This document shows positions 52,295-61,932 of a stretch of 64,000 nt of DNA, in pieces. Source of the stretch: Microbacterium telephonicum (GTDB taxonomy: Bacteria; Actinomycetota; Actinomycetes; Actinomycetales; Microbacteriaceae). The stretch lies in assembly GCF_003651225.1 (NCBI RefSeq), contig NZ_RCDB01000003.1, positions 62,001 through 126,000 of the forward strand, in the 5' to 3' direction. The notes beneath the pieces were generated by a model. That model made no database searches and was not told the DNA's origin. It saw only the letters and a list, made by a program, of their open reading frames with translations. Made by a program: the position numbers and the translations under genes. Every line of letters starts with the position of its first letter. Position 1 is the first letter of the stretch.

Positions 52295-53332
52295 ATGACC
52301 CTCATCCGCCTCCACGGCGTCACCAAGACCTTCCCCGGAAGCGGCAAGGACGCCGCCCCGGTCACCGCCGTCGACGACGTCTCGCTCGACGTCGCCGCCG
52401 GCGAGATCTGCGGCATCATCGGCTATTCCGGTGCCGGCAAGAGCACCGTGCTGCGGCTCGTCAACGCACTCGAGACCCCCACCTCCGGTGTCGTCGAGAT
52501 CGACGGGCGTGACATCACCCGCCTGCGCGAGCGCGACCTGCGGGCACTGCGCGGCGACATCGGCATGATCTTCCAGCAGTTCAACCTCTTCGACTCTCGC
52601 ACCGTGGCCGGCAACGTCGCCTACCCGCTCGAGGTCGCCGGCCGCCCCCGCGCCGAGATCGCCGCACGCGTCGCGGAGCTGCTCGCCTTCGTCGGCCTCT
52701 CCGACAAGGCGAAGAACCACCCCGAACAGCTCTCCGGCGGACAGAAGCAGCGGGTCGGCATCGCCCGCGCCCTGGCCACGAGTCCCCGCATCCTGCTCGC
52801 CGACGAGGCCACCAGCGCCCTCGACCCCGACACGACGCAGGAGGTGCTCGCGCTGCTGCGCCGCGTCAACGTCGAGCTGGGCGTCACGATCCTCGTCATC
52901 ACCCACGAAATGGACGTCATCCGCACCCTCGCCGACCGGGTGGTCGTGATGGAGGCCGGTCGCGTCATCGAGCAGGGCCACGTGTTCGACGTCCTCTCCG
53001 CTCCCCGGCTCGCGGCGACGCGCCGCTTCGTCGCGAGCATCATCGAAGACGTGCCGACCGGCGAGCAGCTGCAGACGCTGCGCGCCCGGCATCCCGGCCG
53101 CATCGTGACCTTCACCGTGCGCGACGGCGATGTCACGCAGGCCGACGTGTTCGCCGCCTTGTCGGCGCACGGCGTGCGCTTCGAGCTCATCCACGGCGGC
53201 ATCAACGACATCCGCGGGCGGGTGTTCGGACACCTCACGCTCGCGCTCACCGGACCGGCGGATGCCGTCGCCCGCGCCATCGACGCCGCCTCGGCCGTCG
53301 CGCCGCTCATCGAGGAGGACCCCCGTGGATAG
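52295..53332 (+). CDS. metN: Methionine ABC transporter ATP-binding protein MetN
   Basis: 345 aa. Walker A GYSGAGKST (43-51), IFQQFNLFDSRTV, LSGGQKQRVGIARALA, ILLADEATSALDP, VITHEMDVIRTLA, plus the C-terminal ACT-like NIL domain (IVTFTVRDGDVTQADVFAAL) that senses methionine for feedback (trans-inhibition). GGAG site at AAGGAGCAGG. The stop overlaps metI. Confidence 0.94.
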   Translation: MTLIRLHGVTKTFPGSGKDAAPVTAVDDVSLDVAAGEICGIIGYSGAGKSTVLRLVNALETPTSGVVEIDGRDITRLRERDLRALRGDIGMIFQQFNLFDSRTVAGNVAYPLEVAGRPRAEIAARVAELLAFVGLSDKAKNHPEQLSGGQKQRVGIARALATSPRILLADEATSALDPDTTQEVLALLRRVNVELGVTILVITHEMDVIRTLADRVVVMEAGRVIEQGHVFDVLSAPRLAATRRFVASIIEDVPTGEQLQTLRARHPGRIVTFTVRDGDVTQADVFAALSAHGVRFELIHGGINDIRGRVFGHLTLALTGPADAVARAIDAASAVAPLIEEDPRG

Positions 53333-53984
53333 GCTCATCGATCTGCTGCCCGAGCTGTGGTCCGCGACGGCGGAGACGCTGTTCGTCGTCTCGCTCGCCC
53401 TGGTGTTCGGTGGCCTCGCCGGACTGCTGCTCGGGCTGGCGCTGTACGCGACCCGCAGCGGCAGCCTCTACCCGAACCGCGCCGTCTTCGGCGTGCTCAA
53501 CGTCGTCGTCAACTTCTTCCGACCGATCCCGTTCGTCATCCTGCTCGCGGCCGTGCAGCCCTTCGCGCGCGCCCTCGGCATCCCCGGCATCGGCCCGGAG
53601 TTCGGCGTGTTCGCGATCACGCTCGCCTCGATGTTCGCCATCAGCCGCATCGTGGAGCAGAACCTGCTGACCGTGCGCCCCGGCGTGATCGAGGCCGCCC
53701 GCGCCGCCGGCGCGAGCCGCGGCCGCATCCTGTTCCGGCTCGTCCCCCGCGAAGCCCTCGGCCCGCTGATCCTCGGCTACACGTTCATCGTCGTCGCCCT
53801 GGTGGACATGACCGCGATCGCCGGTGCCGTCGCCGCCGGCGGACTCGGCGAGTTCGCGATCGTCTACGGCTTCAAGCAGTTCAACCCCGCCGTCACCTGG
53901 GCGGCGGTGCTGATCATCATCGTGCTCGTGCAGGGCGTGCAGTTCCTGGGCAACGCGCTCGCGCGCCGCGTGCTGCGTCGCTGA
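53325..53984 (+). CDS. metI: Methionine ABC transporter permease MetI
   Basis: 219 aa, five membrane helices with the EAA loop VIEAARAAGASRGRILFRLV and the family-specific NFFRPIPFVILLAAVQP. GTG start at 53325 after GAGGAGG, overlapping metN by 8 nt. With MetN and MetQ it completes the importer. Confidence 0.94.
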   Translation: MDRLIDLLPELWSATAETLFVVSLALVFGGLAGLLLGLALYATRSGSLYPNRAVFGVLNVVVNFFRPIPFVILLAAVQPFARALGIPGIGPEFGVFAITLASMFAISRIVEQNLLTVRPGVIEAARAAGASRGRILFRLVPREALGPLILGYTFIVVALVDMTAIAGAVAAGGLGEFAIVYGFKQFNPAVTWAAVLIIIVLVQGVQFLGNALARRVLRR

Positions 53985-53994
53985 CCAAGCCGGA

Positions 53995-55554
53995 TCAGCC
54001 GCAGCGCAGCCCGTCCTCGGGCACGGTGCCGTCGAGCATGTACGCGTTCACCGCATCGTCCACGCAGGCGTTGCCCTTGTTGTAGCCGGTGTGCCCCTCC
54101 CCCACACGGGTGACGAGCACGCCGGAGGAGAGCTGGTCGGCGAGGGACTGCGACCACGTGTACGGCGTCGCGGGGTCGTTCGTCGTGCCGACGACGACGA
54201 TCGGCGCGGCGCCGTCGGCCGCGATCGGCTCGCGCACACCCGTCGGCGGGTACGGCCACGACGCGCAGACGTCGACGCCGTCCCAATACGGGGCGATCGT
54301 CGGCGCCTGGGCGGCGACGACGGCATCGGCCGCGTCGACGTCGGCCTGGTCGGTGTCCACCGGGTAGTCCATGCAGTTGTACGCGCGGAACGCCTCGGTG
54401 GAGTTGTCGGCGTAGCTCCCGTCGGGGTTGCGACCGTAGTAGAAGTCCGCCAGCTGGAACATCACCGACGCGTTCCCCTGCAGGGCGTCGGTGAGGCCCA
54501 CCGTCAGGTACTGCCAGCTCGCCTGCGAGTACAGCGCCGAGATGATCCCGGTCATGAGCGAGTCGGCGCCCAGCATCCGCCCGTCGGAGTTCGCCAGCGG
54601 CGAGCGGTCGACGCTCGCCAGCAGCGTGCCGAGGTCGGCCATGGCATCGTCGACGTCGCCCGCGAACGGGCAGTCGCTCGTCGTGAGGCAGTCGGCCATG
54701 TAGGCGCGCAGCGCCGACTCGAAGCCGACGGCCTGCGTCGTGGACACGTCGAGCCCCGACACCGACGGATCGATCGCGCCGTCGAGCACGAGGCGGCCCA
54801 CCCGGTCGGGGAACAGCTTCGCGTACGTCGCGCCGAGGAAGGTGCCGTACGAGTAGCCGAGGTAGTTGAGCTTCTCGTCGCCGAGCACGGCGCGCAGCAG
54901 GTCCATGTCGCGCGCCGCGTTGTCGGTCGTGATGTAGGGCAGGATGCCGTCGCTGGACTGCTCGCACCCGGCGACGAAGCCCTCGTTGCGCTGCGTGAGC
55001 TCGGCCGTCCACCCGTCGCTGCCCCGGGGGTCCGCCGGGATGTCGAACAGGTACGCGTCCATGTCGGCCGGCGAGAGGCAGGCGACGGCGCTGGATCTCC
55101 CGACGCCGCGCGGGTCGAACCCGATGACGTCGTACGCCTGCAGCAGTGGGGCAGCGACGGCGAAGCTCGCCGAATCGGCGATGAGGTCGTAGCCGCTCGC
55201 CCCGGGCCCGCCCGGGTTGGTCAGCAGCGACCCCATCGGCGAACCGGAGTCGGCGGAGCGTCGGATGAGCGCGAGGCTGAGGTCACCGGCATCCGGGTCG
55301 GACCAGTCCGACGGTGCGGTGACCTGTGTGCAGTCGTAGCTGCCGGCGTCGGCTCCGCTGCACCCCTCCCAGGTGAGGGTCTGCGTGTAGTACTCCTCGA
55401 ACCCGGCGGGCGCGCCGTCGGAGACCGGCGCCTTGGTGGCCCCGGGCGTGGCCGACGATTCGGGTGGGATCGCAGCGGCCAGGCATCCGGTGAGGGCGAG
55501 GGTGGCGACGGCGAGGCCGGCCACGGCGGTCACGAGGCGTCGGGTGGGCGTCAC
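53995..55554 (-). CDS. Secreted alpha/beta-hydrolase lipoprotein (tripeptidyl-peptidase type)
   Basis: 519 aa. Lipobox LTGC with Cys near residue 23 (basic TPTRR start), N-terminal linker, then the S33-like fold: LLTNPGGPGASGYDLI (oxyanion loop), IGFDPRGVGRSSAVAC, nucleophile Ser in YLGYSYGTFLGATY, Asp in VVVGTTNDPATPYTWSQSLA, His in GEGHTGYNKG, and Cys pairs. Resembles SlpD/TAP proteases of Streptomyces that clip tripeptides. GTG overlaps the holB stop (GTGA); ribosome site GGAAGGA. Confidence 0.9.
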   Translation of the reverse strand: MTPTRRLVTAVAGLAVATLALTGCLAAAIPPESSATPGATKAPVSDGAPAGFEEYYTQTLTWEGCSGADAGSYDCTQVTAPSDWSDPDAGDLSLALIRRSADSGSPMGSLLTNPGGPGASGYDLIADSASFAVAAPLLQAYDVIGFDPRGVGRSSAVACLSPADMDAYLFDIPADPRGSDGWTAELTQRNEGFVAGCEQSSDGILPYITTDNAARDMDLLRAVLGDEKLNYLGYSYGTFLGATYAKLFPDRVGRLVLDGAIDPSVSGLDVSTTQAVGFESALRAYMADCLTTSDCPFAGDVDDAMADLGTLLASVDRSPLANSDGRMLGADSLMTGIISALYSQASWQYLTVGLTDALQGNASVMFQLADFYYGRNPDGSYADNSTEAFRAYNCMDYPVDTDQADVDAADAVVAAQAPTIAPYWDGVDVCASWPYPPTGVREPIAADGAAPIVVVGTTNDPATPYTWSQSLADQLSSGVLVTRVGEGHTGYNKGNACVDDAVNAYMLDGTVPEDGLRCG

Positions 55555-56705
55555 GGGGTCCTTCCGCTGGCGACGGTGATGAGCATGCTCTCCAGGGCGA
55601 GCGCCGGCGCGGCGTTGCCCTGCAGATTCGTGCGGGTGAGGGCGATCTGGTCGAGCACGGTGAGGGTGCGCTCGGGCGTCCACGCGGTCGCGAGCGCCGC
55701 GAGCTCGGGGCCCAGCTCACGGTTGATGAGGTCTCCCTCCCGGCCGAGTTGCAGCATGAGCGTGTCGCGGTACATCGATTCGAGGTCGGTGAGCACCCGG
55801 TCGATGCCGTCGCGGAGGCTCCGGGTGGCGCGCCGCTTCTGCTCGTCTTCGAGTGCGCCGACCTGACCGCGGAACGCCGGCGGCACCGCGCCGCCGGGCG
55901 CGACGCCGAGCGTGCGCAGCAGCGCCTCGCGTTCGGCCTCGTCCCGCTCTGCGGTGAGCGCCTTCGCATCGTCGGTCGCGAGCGACACGATGCGGGCGGC
56001 GGCCTCGACCGCATCGCCGACCCCGCGCACACCGAGCACGGCCGTCAGCGTCTCCGCGCGGCGCTCGCGCGAGACCGCGTCGGTGGCGAGGCGCTGGGCC
56101 ATGCCGATGTGCCGCTGCGCGAGCCGCGCCGACTGCTCGGCGACGGCCTCGTCGACGCCGGTGCGCTGCTGGATGAGGCGCGCGACGTCGGCGACCTCGG
56201 GCTCGCGCAGGCGCAGCGTGCGCACCCGCGAACGGATCGTGGGCAGCAGGTCGGCGTCGCTCGGTGCGCAGAGGATCCAGATGGTCTGTTCGGGCGGCTC
56301 CTCGAGGGCCTTCAGCAGCACGTTGCTGGTGCGCTCGACCATGCGGTCGGCGTCCTCCATGACGATGACGCGATACCGTCCCAGCGACGGAGCGAAGTAC
56401 GAGCGCTCGACGAGGGTCCGGGCGTCCTTGATCGAGATGATCACGCCTTCGGCGCGCAGCGTCGTGAGGTCGGGATGGGTCCCCGCGACGACCTGCCGCA
56501 TCGCCGCCTCGTCGCCCGGATCGGCGATGAGCGCCGCCGCGAACGCCGTCGCGATCGTCGACCGCCCCGATCCCGGCGGACCGGTGATGAGCCACGCGTG
56601 CGCCAGGAGCGCCGGATCGGCGGCGGCCGCCTGCAACTGCGCGACGGCGGCATCCTGGCCCCACACCTGCTCCCACGGCACAGCGTGGGAGGCGGTGACC
56701 GTCAT
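55551..56705 (-). CDS. holB: DNA polymerase III subunit delta'
   Basis: 384 aa clamp-loader protein. P-loop region TGPPGSGRSTIATAFAAAL (Walker A variant), sensor DADRMVERTSNVLLKALEEP and LCAPSDADLLPTIRSR; AAA+ lid follows. The central residues LRAEGVIISIKDARTLVERS fit family. It pairs with tmk and topA upstream, a conserved actinobacterial order (topA-tmk-holB). Confidence 0.94.
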   Translation of the reverse strand: MTVTASHAVPWEQVWGQDAAVAQLQAAAADPALLAHAWLITGPPGSGRSTIATAFAAALIADPGDEAAMRQVVAGTHPDLTTLRAEGVIISIKDARTLVERSYFAPSLGRYRVIVMEDADRMVERTSNVLLKALEEPPEQTIWILCAPSDADLLPTIRSRVRTLRLREPEVADVARLIQQRTGVDEAVAEQSARLAQRHIGMAQRLATDAVSRERRAETLTAVLGVRGVGDAVEAAARIVSLATDDAKALTAERDEAEREALLRTLGVAPGGAVPPAFRGQVGALEDEQKRRATRSLRDGIDRVLTDLESMYRDTLMLQLGREGDLINRELGPELAALATAWTPERTLTVLDQIALTRTNLQGNAAPALALESMLITVASGRTP

Positions 56706-56714
56706 GCCCTCAGC

Positions 56715-57350
56715 CTACGCGGTGGCACCGACGCGCTCGCGGACGGCGGCGGCGAGCTCGTCGGCGGGACGGGTCGCGTCGAGCACGAGGAAACGCTCCG
56801 GTTCGGCGTCCGCGAGCGCCAGGAACGCCGCGCGCACCCGCTCGTGGAACTCCTCCCGCTCGGCCTCCAACCGGTCGAACGGCTTGTCGTCGGCATCGAG
56901 CCGCCTCCGCGCGACCCCAGGGTCCAGGTCGAGCAGGACCGTGACGTCGGGAAGTGCTCCCTCGGCCGCCCACAGCGACAGGTCGCGGATCTCGCCCGCA
57001 TCCAGCACCCGGCCCGCTCCCTGGTAGGCGACCGACGAGTCGAGATACCGGTCCTGGATGACGACGTCGCCGCGTGCGAGCGCGGGCCGCACGACCGTTG
57101 CGACGTGGTGTGCGCGGTCGGCGGCGTACAGGAGCGCCTCGGCACGCGGGGAGACGTCGCCGCGATGGTGCAGGACGATCTCCCGCACGAGCACACCGAC
57201 CTCGGAGCCACCGGGCTCCCGGGTGCGCACGACGGTGCGTCCCTGATCGCGCAGCCACTCCTCGAGTAGGCGCGCCTGCGTCGTCTTGCCGGCGCCGTCA
57301 CCGCCCTCGAAGGTCACCCAGAGCCCGGCGGGAGTGTCGAGACCGGTCAC
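56715..57350 (-). CDS. tmk: Thymidylate kinase
   Basis: 211 aa. P-loop FEGGDGAGKTTQARLLEEWL, DRx motif TREPGGSEVG, LID arginines and the dTMP site YLDSSVAYQGAGR. Makes dTDP for DNA synthesis. GTG start (57350) overlaps the topA stop by 4 nt; ends 9 nt before holB. Confidence 0.95.
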   Translation of the reverse strand: MTGLDTPAGLWVTFEGGDGAGKTTQARLLEEWLRDQGRTVVRTREPGGSEVGVLVREIVLHHRGDVSPRAEALLYAADRAHHVATVVRPALARGDVVIQDRYLDSSVAYQGAGRVLDAGEIRDLSLWAAEGALPDVTVLLDLDPGVARRRLDADDKPFDRLEAEREEFHERVRAAFLALADAEPERFLVLDATRPADELAAAVRERVGATA

Positions 57351-60043
57351 TTCTTCTTCGCCGGCGCCTTGCGCGTCGTCGTCGCCCGTCGGGTCGTGCG
57401 CTTGGGCGCCGGCCCCTTCGCGCGCTTGTCGGCGAGCATCTGCACGGCCACCTCGAACGTGATGTCGTCGGGAGTCTGCCCCTTCGGGATCGTCACGTTC
57501 GTCGTGCCGTCGGTGACGTACGCGCCGAAACGGCCGTCCTTGATGCGCACGGGCTTGCCGCTGACCGGGTCGGCCTCGAACTCCTTCAGGGAGGTCGCCG
57601 CGCGCGTCGCGTACTTCGGCTGCGCGTAGATCTCCAGTGCCTGCTCGAGCGTGATGTCGAAGATGAGGTCCTCGCTGCCGATCGACCGCGAGTCCGTCCC
57701 CTTCTTGATGTACGGGCCGTACGGACCGTTCTGCGCCGTGATGGGCTGTTCGGTCTCGGGGTCCACGCCGACGGTGCGCGGCAGCGCGAGCAGCTTGAGG
57801 GCGGTGTCGAGATCGATCGTCTCGGGCGACATGCTCTTGAACAGGGACGCGCGCTTCGGCTTGGGCGGCTCGACCTTCTTGGCGCCGCGCTTCTTCGGCG
57901 CAGCCGGTTCGGCCTCGTCCGTCTCGGGCAGCAGCTCCTCGAGGTACGGGCCGAAACGGCCGTCCTTGACGACGACGTCGCGCCCGTTCTCGGGGTTCTG
58001 ACCCAGCACGCGGTCACCGCCCACCGGGGCGTCGACGAGCTCCTGCGCCCGCTCCGGCGTCAGTTCGTCGGGTGCCAGATCGGCGGGGACGTTGATGCGT
58101 CGCGGGGTCTCGGGGTCATCGCCCGGTACCTCGAGGTACGGGCCGTAGCGCCCGAGGCGCAGCACGGCGACGTCGCCGATCGGGGTCGAGTTGATCTCGC
58201 GGGCGTCGATGTCGCCGAGGTTGTCGACCACCTTGCGCAGCCCGACGTGGTCATCAGACCCGAAGTAGAAGCCCCGCAGCCACTCGGCGCGGTTCTCCTC
58301 GCCGCGCGAGATCGCGTCGAGATCGTCTTCCAGGCCGGCGGTGAAGTCGTAGTCGACGAGCTCGGCGAAGTGCTGCTCGAGCAGGCGGACGATGCTGAAG
58401 GCGAGCCAGCTCGGCACGAGCGCCTGTCCGCGCTTGCTGACGTAGCCGCGGTCGAGGATGACGTCGATGATCGACGCGAACGTCGACGGCCGGCCGATCC
58501 CCTTCTCTTCGAGCGCCTTCACGAGCGAGGCTTCGGTGTAGCGGGGCTTCGGGCTGGTGGCGTGCCCCTTCGGCTCGACGTCGCTCAGTCGCACGGCGTC
58601 GCCGACGGCGAGCTTGGGAAGCGACTGGTCGTCGGACTTGTCGGCATCCGACCGCTTCTCGTCACGCCCCTCCTCGTACGCCTCGAGGAAGCCCTTGAAG
58701 GTGTAGACGGTGCCGGATGCGGTGAAGGCGGCGACCTTGCCGGTCACCGTCGTCTCGAGCGTGACCGTGGTCGTCTCGTAGGTGGCATCCGACATCTGGC
58801 TGGCGATGGTGCGCTTCCAGATGAGGTCGTAGAGGCGCAACTCGTCGCGATCGAGGGCGGAGGCGACCGACGACGGGGTGCGGGAATCCTCGCCGGAGGG
58901 ACGGATGGCCTCGTGCGCCTCCTGCGCGTTCTTGCTGTTGCTGCGGTAGGAGCGCGGGCTGGGCGGTACCGCGCGGTCGCCGTAGAGGGCGACGGCCTGC
59001 GTGCGCGCGGCGGAGATCGCCTGCGTCGACAGCGCCGTCGAGTCGGTGCGCATATAGGTGATGTAGCCCTTCTCGTAGAGCCGCTGCGCGACGCCCATGG
59101 CGTGCTTGGCGCTCATCGAGAGCTTGCGACCGGCCTCCTGCTGCATCGTGGAGGTCGTGAACGGGGGCTTGGGGCTGCGGGTGCCGGGCTTGGCCTCGAC
59201 GGCGGTGACCGTCGCGGCGCCGTCGGCTTCGAGCGCGGCGGCGATCTCGCGCGCCTGATCTTCGGTGAGCACGACGACGGCCTTGCGCAGCGCGCCGCGG
59301 TCGTCGAAGTCGGTGCCGCGCGCGAGCGGGGCGCCGTCGAGCCGTGCCAGGCGGGTCGAGAAGCCGTCGGCGCCGGTCTCGGCGCGACGGGCGAGGGCTT
59401 CGACGTCCCAGTACGACGCGGACACGAACGCCATGCGCTCGCGCTCCCGGTCGACGATCAGCCGGGTGGCGGCGGACTGCACGCGTCCGGCGGAGGTGCC
59501 CTGACCGACCTTGCGGCGGGTGACGTCGGAGACGTCCCAGCCGTAGAGGCGGTCGACGATGCGGCGGGTCTCCTGCGCGTCGACGAGTGCGAGGTCGAGC
59601 TCGCGGGTGTTGTCGACGGCGGCGCGGATCGCGTCTTTCGTGATCTCGTGGAAGACCATGCGCTTGACGGGGACCTTGGGCTTGAGGGTCTCGAGCAGGT
59701 GCCACGCGATGGCTTCGCCTTCGCGGTCTTCATCGGTGGCGAGCAGGAGCTCGTCGGCGGTGCGCAGGGCGCGCTTGAGTTCGGCCACGGTTTTCTTGCC
59801 GCGCTCCGACTCCACATAGAGAGGAGTGAAGCCGTTCTCGATGTCGATCGAGTACTTGCCCACCGACGTCTTCTTCAGCTCGGCGGGGATGTCCTTCTTG
59901 TCGGCGAGGTCGCGGATGTGACCCACCGAGCTGAGCACCTCGTATCCGTCACCCAGGTACCCCTGGATCGACCGCATCTTCGTCGGCGACTCGACGATGA
60001 CGAGCTTCTTGCCCTCGCTCTTGCCGCCCTTGACCTGTGCCAC
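57347..60043 (-). CDS. topA: DNA topoisomerase I
   Basis: 898 aa from the GTG at 60043 with AAAGGACGG 4-7 nt before; the longer start at 60079 is rejected. Toprim LVIVESPTKMRSIQGYLG at the start and ATDEDREGEAIAWHL; catalytic Tyr in KGYITYMRTDSTALS; C-terminal basic repeats (PKRASLFKSMSP, GRFGAYVTDGTTN, GPAPKRTTRRATT) without the zinc fingers of E. coli TopA, as in mycobacteria. Relaxes negative supercoils. Confidence 0.96.
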   Translation of the reverse strand: MAQVKGGKSEGKKLVIVESPTKMRSIQGYLGDGYEVLSSVGHIRDLADKKDIPAELKKTSVGKYSIDIENGFTPLYVESERGKKTVAELKRALRTADELLLATDEDREGEAIAWHLLETLKPKVPVKRMVFHEITKDAIRAAVDNTRELDLALVDAQETRRIVDRLYGWDVSDVTRRKVGQGTSAGRVQSAATRLIVDRERERMAFVSASYWDVEALARRAETGADGFSTRLARLDGAPLARGTDFDDRGALRKAVVVLTEDQAREIAAALEADGAATVTAVEAKPGTRSPKPPFTTSTMQQEAGRKLSMSAKHAMGVAQRLYEKGYITYMRTDSTALSTQAISAARTQAVALYGDRAVPPSPRSYRSNSKNAQEAHEAIRPSGEDSRTPSSVASALDRDELRLYDLIWKRTIASQMSDATYETTTVTLETTVTGKVAAFTASGTVYTFKGFLEAYEEGRDEKRSDADKSDDQSLPKLAVGDAVRLSDVEPKGHATSPKPRYTEASLVKALEEKGIGRPSTFASIIDVILDRGYVSKRGQALVPSWLAFSIVRLLEQHFAELVDYDFTAGLEDDLDAISRGEENRAEWLRGFYFGSDDHVGLRKVVDNLGDIDAREINSTPIGDVAVLRLGRYGPYLEVPGDDPETPRRINVPADLAPDELTPERAQELVDAPVGGDRVLGQNPENGRDVVVKDGRFGPYLEELLPETDEAEPAAPKKRGAKKVEPPKPKRASLFKSMSPETIDLDTALKLLALPRTVGVDPETEQPITAQNGPYGPYIKKGTDSRSIGSEDLIFDITLEQALEIYAQPKYATRAATSLKEFEADPVSGKPVRIKDGRFGAYVTDGTTNVTIPKGQTPDDITFEVAVQMLADKRAKGPAPKRTTRRATTTRKAPAKKK

Positions 60044-60128
60044 GTGGCCGTCCTTTCGTTCGATGCACACCATACACACCGCCCGGACATGAGGATGCTG
60101 GGAGGCGCCGAGCCCGCGATGCGGACGC

Positions 60129-60458
60129 TCAGGGAGGTGCCGCCGGTGGCTGTCCGGCCCTCGCGCGCGCTCCGACGCTGTGCACGCCGACCTCGACGGT
60201 CACCTCGACCGTCGCCGTGAGGCCGCTCAGCCCGCAGGCGACGAGACGGGCGCCGCCGCGCGCGGCGATCTCGGCGGCCCGCGCGCAGGGCTCACCCACG
60301 GCGAAGCCCGCAGCGGTGTCCGCGGCCGCGAGCGCGGCGGAGTCGGCGGCCGAAGCCGCGCGCACCGACGCGAGCGACACCGCTGCGGCCGCCCCGACGC
60401 CGACGGCGAGCACCGCCGACGCGGCGATGGTCCCGACGGCGAGCATCGCACCGGGCAT
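60129..60458 (-). CDS. TadE/G-like pilus-assembly neighbourhood protein (Rv3654c-like)
   Basis: 109 aa. N-terminal membrane helix (AVGTIAASAVLAVGVGAAA) and then an Ala-rich extracellular part with two Cys (EPCARAAEIAARG, LVACGLSGL). Fits the small TadE-like protein always found last in the actinobacterial Tad cluster. ATG at 60458, 7 nt after the next gene's stop. Confidence 0.75.
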   Translation of the reverse strand: MPGAMLAVGTIAASAVLAVGVGAAAAVSLASVRAASAADSAALAAADTAAGFAVGEPCARAAEIAARGGARLVACGLSGLTATVEVTVEVGVHSVGARARAGQPPAAPP

Positions 60459-60464
60459 GCGCGC

Positions 60465-60791
60465 TCACCCCGTCGAACCGGCGAGCGCGCACGATCGCGC
60501 GTGCTGGCTCGGGAAGGGCGGCGCCGCGCGAGTCGCCGTGACGCACACGAGGTCGCCCTCGGTGCGGACGGTCACGTCGTCGGCGGCGGCGATGCGGCGG
60601 GCGACGTCGACGGCGTGTGCGTCGGGCTCGCCCCGGGCGACGACACGGGCCGCCTGCGCGACGCCCTGCTCCAAACGCACCTGCCGGCCCGCCGCGCCCA
60701 GGCCACCGACGCACAGCGCGACGACCACGACGACGGCGGGAAGGGCGACGGCGAACTCGGCCGTCACCGCTCCCCGCTCGTCGCCGCCCAT
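60465..60791 (-). CDS. tadE: TadE-family pilus protein
   Basis: 108 aa. MGGDERGAVTAEFAVALPAV is the TadE prepilin-like start (Glu within the hydrophobic helix), then a soluble domain with paired Cys (DLVCVTATRA, HARSCALAG). Minor pilin or pseudopilin of the Flp/Tad pilus. ATG at 60791 overlaps the DUF4244 stop (TGATG). Confidence 0.85.
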   Translation of the reverse strand: MGGDERGAVTAEFAVALPAVVVVVALCVGGLGAAGRQVRLEQGVAQAARVVARGEPDAHAVDVARRIAAADDVTVRTEGDLVCVTATRAAPPFPSQHARSCALAGSTG

Positions 60792-61039
60792 CAGGCCACC
60801 GTCAGCGCGCGGCGGACGAGGTCGGTGAGGATGCCGCGGACCTCGTCGGAGCGCATGATCACCACCAGCAGGCCGGCGAACGCGACGGCCGCCATCGTGG
60901 CGATGGCGTACTCGGCGGTCGCCGCACCGGTGTCGTCGGCGAGGGCCGCGCGGCCGTGTCGTCCGGCGCCGCGCTCCGGACGGAACAGGCGCCGCGCGCG
61001 GCGGCGGGTCAGCGTGGGGATCGGATCGGGATGGGTCAT
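60791..61039 (-). CDS. DUF4244 Flp-pilin-like protein
   Basis: 82 aa from the ATG at 61039 (GAGAGG 6 nt before; an ATG six codons upstream is possible). After a basic leader comes DDTGAATAEYAIATMAAVAF and AGLLVVIMRSDEV, a class III prepilin signal with the conserved Glu. Probably the major pilin subunit. In the Tad cluster it lies between TadC and TadE. Confidence 0.85.
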   Translation of the reverse strand: MTHPDPIPTLTRRRARRLFRPERGAGRHGRAALADDTGAATAEYAIATMAAVAFAGLLVVIMRSDEVRGILTDLVRRALTVA

Positions 61040-61095
61040 GGTGTTCCTCTCGGTCATCGGCACGATCGGGGTGGCACGGTCTGGTGGCAGGGACG

Positions 61096-61932
61096 TCACA
61101 GCATCAGCGGAGTGGACGCGAGCACGGACAGCACCATCGGAGCGACGCCGAGCAGCAGGAATGCGGGGAGCGTGCACACCCCGAGCGGCAGCAAGAGCGC
61201 GCCCGACAGCTTCGCCGCGCGCAGCCGCCCCTCGGTGCGCGCGGTGCGACGCTCGTCGTCGGCGGAGGCCCGCAGCAGATCGACGGCCGGCGCGCCGCTG
61301 GCGCGCGACAGTTCGAGCACCGGAGCCGTCCCCTCGCGCGCGTCGGGTCCGACGCCCGCGAGGGCGCGTTCGATCGACACACCGCCGGTCAAGGCGATCG
61401 CGACGAGATCGCATTCCAGGCCAGGGACGCGCGGATCCGGCTGCGCACGGGCGACGAGGCGCGTCGTCCACCGTCGCGCGACGAGGATGAGGAGCACGCC
61501 CGCAACCACGCAGGCGATGCCGATCGGCCCCGTCAGCACCTGAGCGACGTCGAAGCCGAACGCCGCGACGAGCACGACGGCGAGCAGCGGCAGCCACGTG
61601 ACCAGCCGCGCCGTCGTGGCCGGCTCTGCCAGCGCGACGCGCACCTCGTCTCTGCCCGCCTCGGCGTCGCGCAGGGCGTCGGCGATGCCGCGCAGACTGG
61701 GCGCCAGCGGAGCACCCACCTCCGTCGCGACGCGCCACGCCCGCGCGATCTGCGGCCACGGCTCGGCCCGTGTCTCGAGCGCGTCGGCGACGCTGCCGCC
61801 CGCCTCCGTCGCAGCGATGACCGCCGCGGCGTCGGCGTCTCCGGCATCCGCGAGATGCCGCCACGCGCGCGGCGGGGCGAGCCCGGCCTCCAGCAGCACC
61901 GACAGCCGGTGGACGGATGCCGCCGCCGTCAC
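61096..61932 (-). CDS. tadC: Type II secretion F-domain / TadC membrane protein
   Basis: 278 aa from a GTG overlapping the tadA stop (GTGA). A T2SSF domain (ASVHRLSVLLEAGLAPPRAW; VATEVGAPLAPSLRGIADAL) and about four membrane helices (VTWLPLLAVVLVAAFGFDVA, IACVVAGVLLILVARRW). Most Tad systems have separate TadB and TadC; here one protein seems to serve both. Platform of the pilus machine. Confidence 0.85.
   Translation of the reverse strand: MTAAASVHRLSVLLEAGLAPPRAWRHLADAGDADAAAVIAATEAGGSVADALETRAEPWPQIARAWRVATEVGAPLAPSLRGIADALRDAEAGRDEVRVALAEPATTARLVTWLPLLAVVLVAAFGFDVAQVLTGPIGIACVVAGVLLILVARRWTTRLVARAQPDPRVPGLECDLVAIALTGGVSIERALAGVGPDAREGTAPVLELSRASGAPAVDLLRASADDERRTARTEGRLRAAKLSGALLLPLGVCTLPAFLLLGVAPMVLSVLASTPLML

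Noticed and set aside
60044..60079. Upstream GTG start for topA
   Set aside because: The GTG at 60043 has a well-placed AAAGGACGG and gives the family's usual N-terminus.
57074..60220. A 1048-aa plus-strand reading opposite topA and tmk
   Set aside because: Shadow of topA; low-complexity Arg/Gly/Val/Asp sequence.
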